Below are positions 62,994 to 64,000 of a stretch of 64,000 nucleotides of DNA, one piece after another. The DNA lies in NCBI RefSeq assembly GCF_900142295.1, contig NZ_FSRL01000001.1:2356001-2420000 (forward strand), in the 5' to 3' direction. Position numbers and translations under genes: made by a program. Source of the stretch: Vannielia litorea. Its GTDB lineage: Bacteria > Pseudomonadota > Alphaproteobacteria > Rhodobacterales > Rhodobacteraceae. Positions within the stretch are counted from its first letter, which is position 1; each line of letters opens with the position of its first letter. The notes below the pieces were generated by a model. The model was not told the origin of the DNA. It saw only the letters and a program-made list of their open reading frames with translations, and made no database searches.

Positions 62994-64000
62994 CTAGATA
63001 TCTTCGACGGTCAAGACGCCACTCAGGGACTTGAGCGCGCTCTTGATCTGCGGATTTACCGGAAAATCGCCTTCAAGCTCAAGGTGGACCTCCCCCGGCA
63101 GGTCCGCCGCTATCAGGCACAGGCTCACCGCGCCGCGGGATTTCGAGGCCTTGTCGGCCTCCGCGCGATCGAGCAGCGAGCGCACCGCAGCCGCCGCCGC
63201 GACGTCATCGAGAAAGAGCCGGATGTCGCTCCGCCCGGCCTGTGCGGCCACCGCGTCGATCGGCGCCACCGAGCGGCCCAGCAGCTTCAGCTGGTCGGCC
63301 TCCATGGTGGCCTCGCAGGTGATCACCACGTTGCTCCCCGCGTCCAGCAGATCGCGGGATTTCTCGAGCGCCTCCGAGAACAGGGTTACCTCGTAAAGCC
63401 CTGTCGGATCAGAGAGTTGCACGAAGGCAAAGCGGTTGCCGCGCGCGCTCTTGCGCTCCTGCCGCCCGGCCACCGAGCCGGCCAGCTTCACCACCGCCGG
63501 GGCGCGCTCCACCTGCCGCATCACCTGCTCCAGCGTGCTCACGCCCTGCCGCTTCAGCGGGCCCATGTAGTCGTCCAGCGGGTGACCCGAGAGGTAGAAG
63601 CCGATCGCCTTGTGCTCCTCCCCCAGCCGCTCTCCCACCATCCAGTCATCCACGCTGGGAAGGCGCGGTTCGGGCAGGTCGTCGCCCGCCTCGCCAAAGA
63701 GCGAAACCTGAGCGGAAGCCCGCTGATCGTGGATCGCCGACGAGTAGTTCACCAGTGGATCGAGCGCCGCAAACACCCTGTGCCGATTCGCATCGAGCGC
63801 GTCGAAGGCCCCGGCGCGGGCCAGCATTTCAAGCGGGCGCTTGCCGATCTTCTTGAGATCCACCCGGCGGGCGAAATCGAAGAGAGAGACAAACTCGCGC
63901 CCGTCCCGCGCCTCCACGATGAGCCGCATCGCATCGGCCCCCACGTTCTTCAGCGCGCCCAGCGCGTAGACGACCCGGCCCTCGCTCACGCTGAAGGTCT
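62994..64000 (-). CDS. dnaE: DNA polymerase III alpha subunit, C-terminal part (cut by window edge)
   Basis: The C-terminal ~335 residues of DnaE, open to the right window edge on the minus strand. Visible parts are VVYALGALKNVGADAMRLI (finger/HhH region), FYLSGHPLDDYMGPLKRQGV (conserved SGHPL block) and an OB-fold segment VKLAGSVAGRQERKSARGN. The start lies outside the window, so MSEGRVVYAL is internal. Confidence 0.93.
   Translation of the reverse strand, partial: TFSVSEGRVVYALGALKNVGADAMRLIVEARDGREFVSLFDFARRVDLKKIGKRPLEMLARAGAFDALDANRHRVFAALDPLVNYSSAIHDQRASAQVSLFGEAGDDLPEPRLPSVDDWMVGERLGEEHKAIGFYLSGHPLDDYMGPLKRQGVSTLEQVMRQVERAPAVVKLAGSVAGRQERKSARGNRFAFVQLSDPTGLYEVTLFSEALEKSRDLLDAGSNVVITCEATMEADQLKLLGRSVAPIDAVAAQAGRSDIRLFLDDVAAAAAVRSLLDRAEADKASKSRGAVSLCLIAADLPGEVHLELEGDFPVNPQIKSALKSLSGVLTVEDI

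Overview
The window is 64 kb of dense, high-GC DNA from an alphaproteobacterium, most likely a marine Rhodobacterales (Roseobacter-group) chromosome. The reasons are two TRAP transporters, a polyamine-type ABC transporter, PutA with a divergent Lrp-type regulator, the bioMNY biotin transporter, a hemP/imelysin/bacterioferritin iron operon, a hisS-hisZ-hisG operon and dnaE. All identifications come from reading the sequence and from memory of the families; no database was searched.

Layout. 1-3.5 kb: a TetR regulator, tRNA-Cys and a small island bounded by a 38-nt imperfect copy of the tRNA 3' end. The island holds a CsoR/RcnR-type metal sensor, an NreB/NrsD-like metal exporter with a His-rich tail, and the wreck of a membrane-anchor gene. 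3.6-10.1 kb: an acetylpolyamine amidohydrolase converging on a PotDCBA-type ABC operon led by an amidase. 10.1-11.9 kb: a DUF6635 membrane protein and a DUF3883 putative nuclease. 11.9-21.6 kb: a likely catabolic unit of TRAP transporter, N-formylglutamate-amidohydrolase-like enzyme, glutamine-synthetase-like ligase, aldehyde dehydrogenase and Fe-alcohol dehydrogenase, with a divergent RpiR regulator. A PIN-toxin module sits inside it and carries its own palindromic operator. 21.8-28.8 kb: an OYE-type flavoenzyme, a divergent DsrE/AraC pair of lower GC, and a second TRAP system.

28.8-36 kb: PutA and its Lrp regulator, a thioredoxin-like protein, an ECF sigma/anti-sigma pair with a fasciclin protein, and a Tat-exported MsrB. 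The sigma and fasciclin genes share an upstream motif, GTGAAAC-N17-CGT. 36-38.7 kb: nitroreductase-BioY-BioN-BioM. 38.7-45.4 kb: an iron operon of small ORF, hemP, an unknown protein, imelysin, bfd, bfr, di-haem oxidoreductase, imelysin and DUF1513. 45.4-54 kb: kynureninase, SulP transporter, MTA phosphorylase, TPR protein, rhomboid protease, GFA protein, inositol-phosphatase-like protein, and a LysR regulator divergent from metF. 54-64 kb: a HpaH-like hydratase, an intergenic tandem 11-bp repeat, DUF1489, class II ribonucleotide reductase, a PAAR-like protein, the his genes, SlyX, a lipoprotein and the C-terminus of DnaE.

The most unusual object is the class II ribonucleotide reductase at 55746-58256. 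A complete Cro/C1-type helix-turn-helix domain, of the kind found in phage repressors, is built in frame into the linker before its C-terminal part. Other items worth a second look are the PIN/DUF7662-type toxin-antitoxin module inside an operon, the inferred gamma-glutamyl-amine pathway, the SigK/RskA-fasciclin-like regulon and the 39-codon ORF overlapping hemP.
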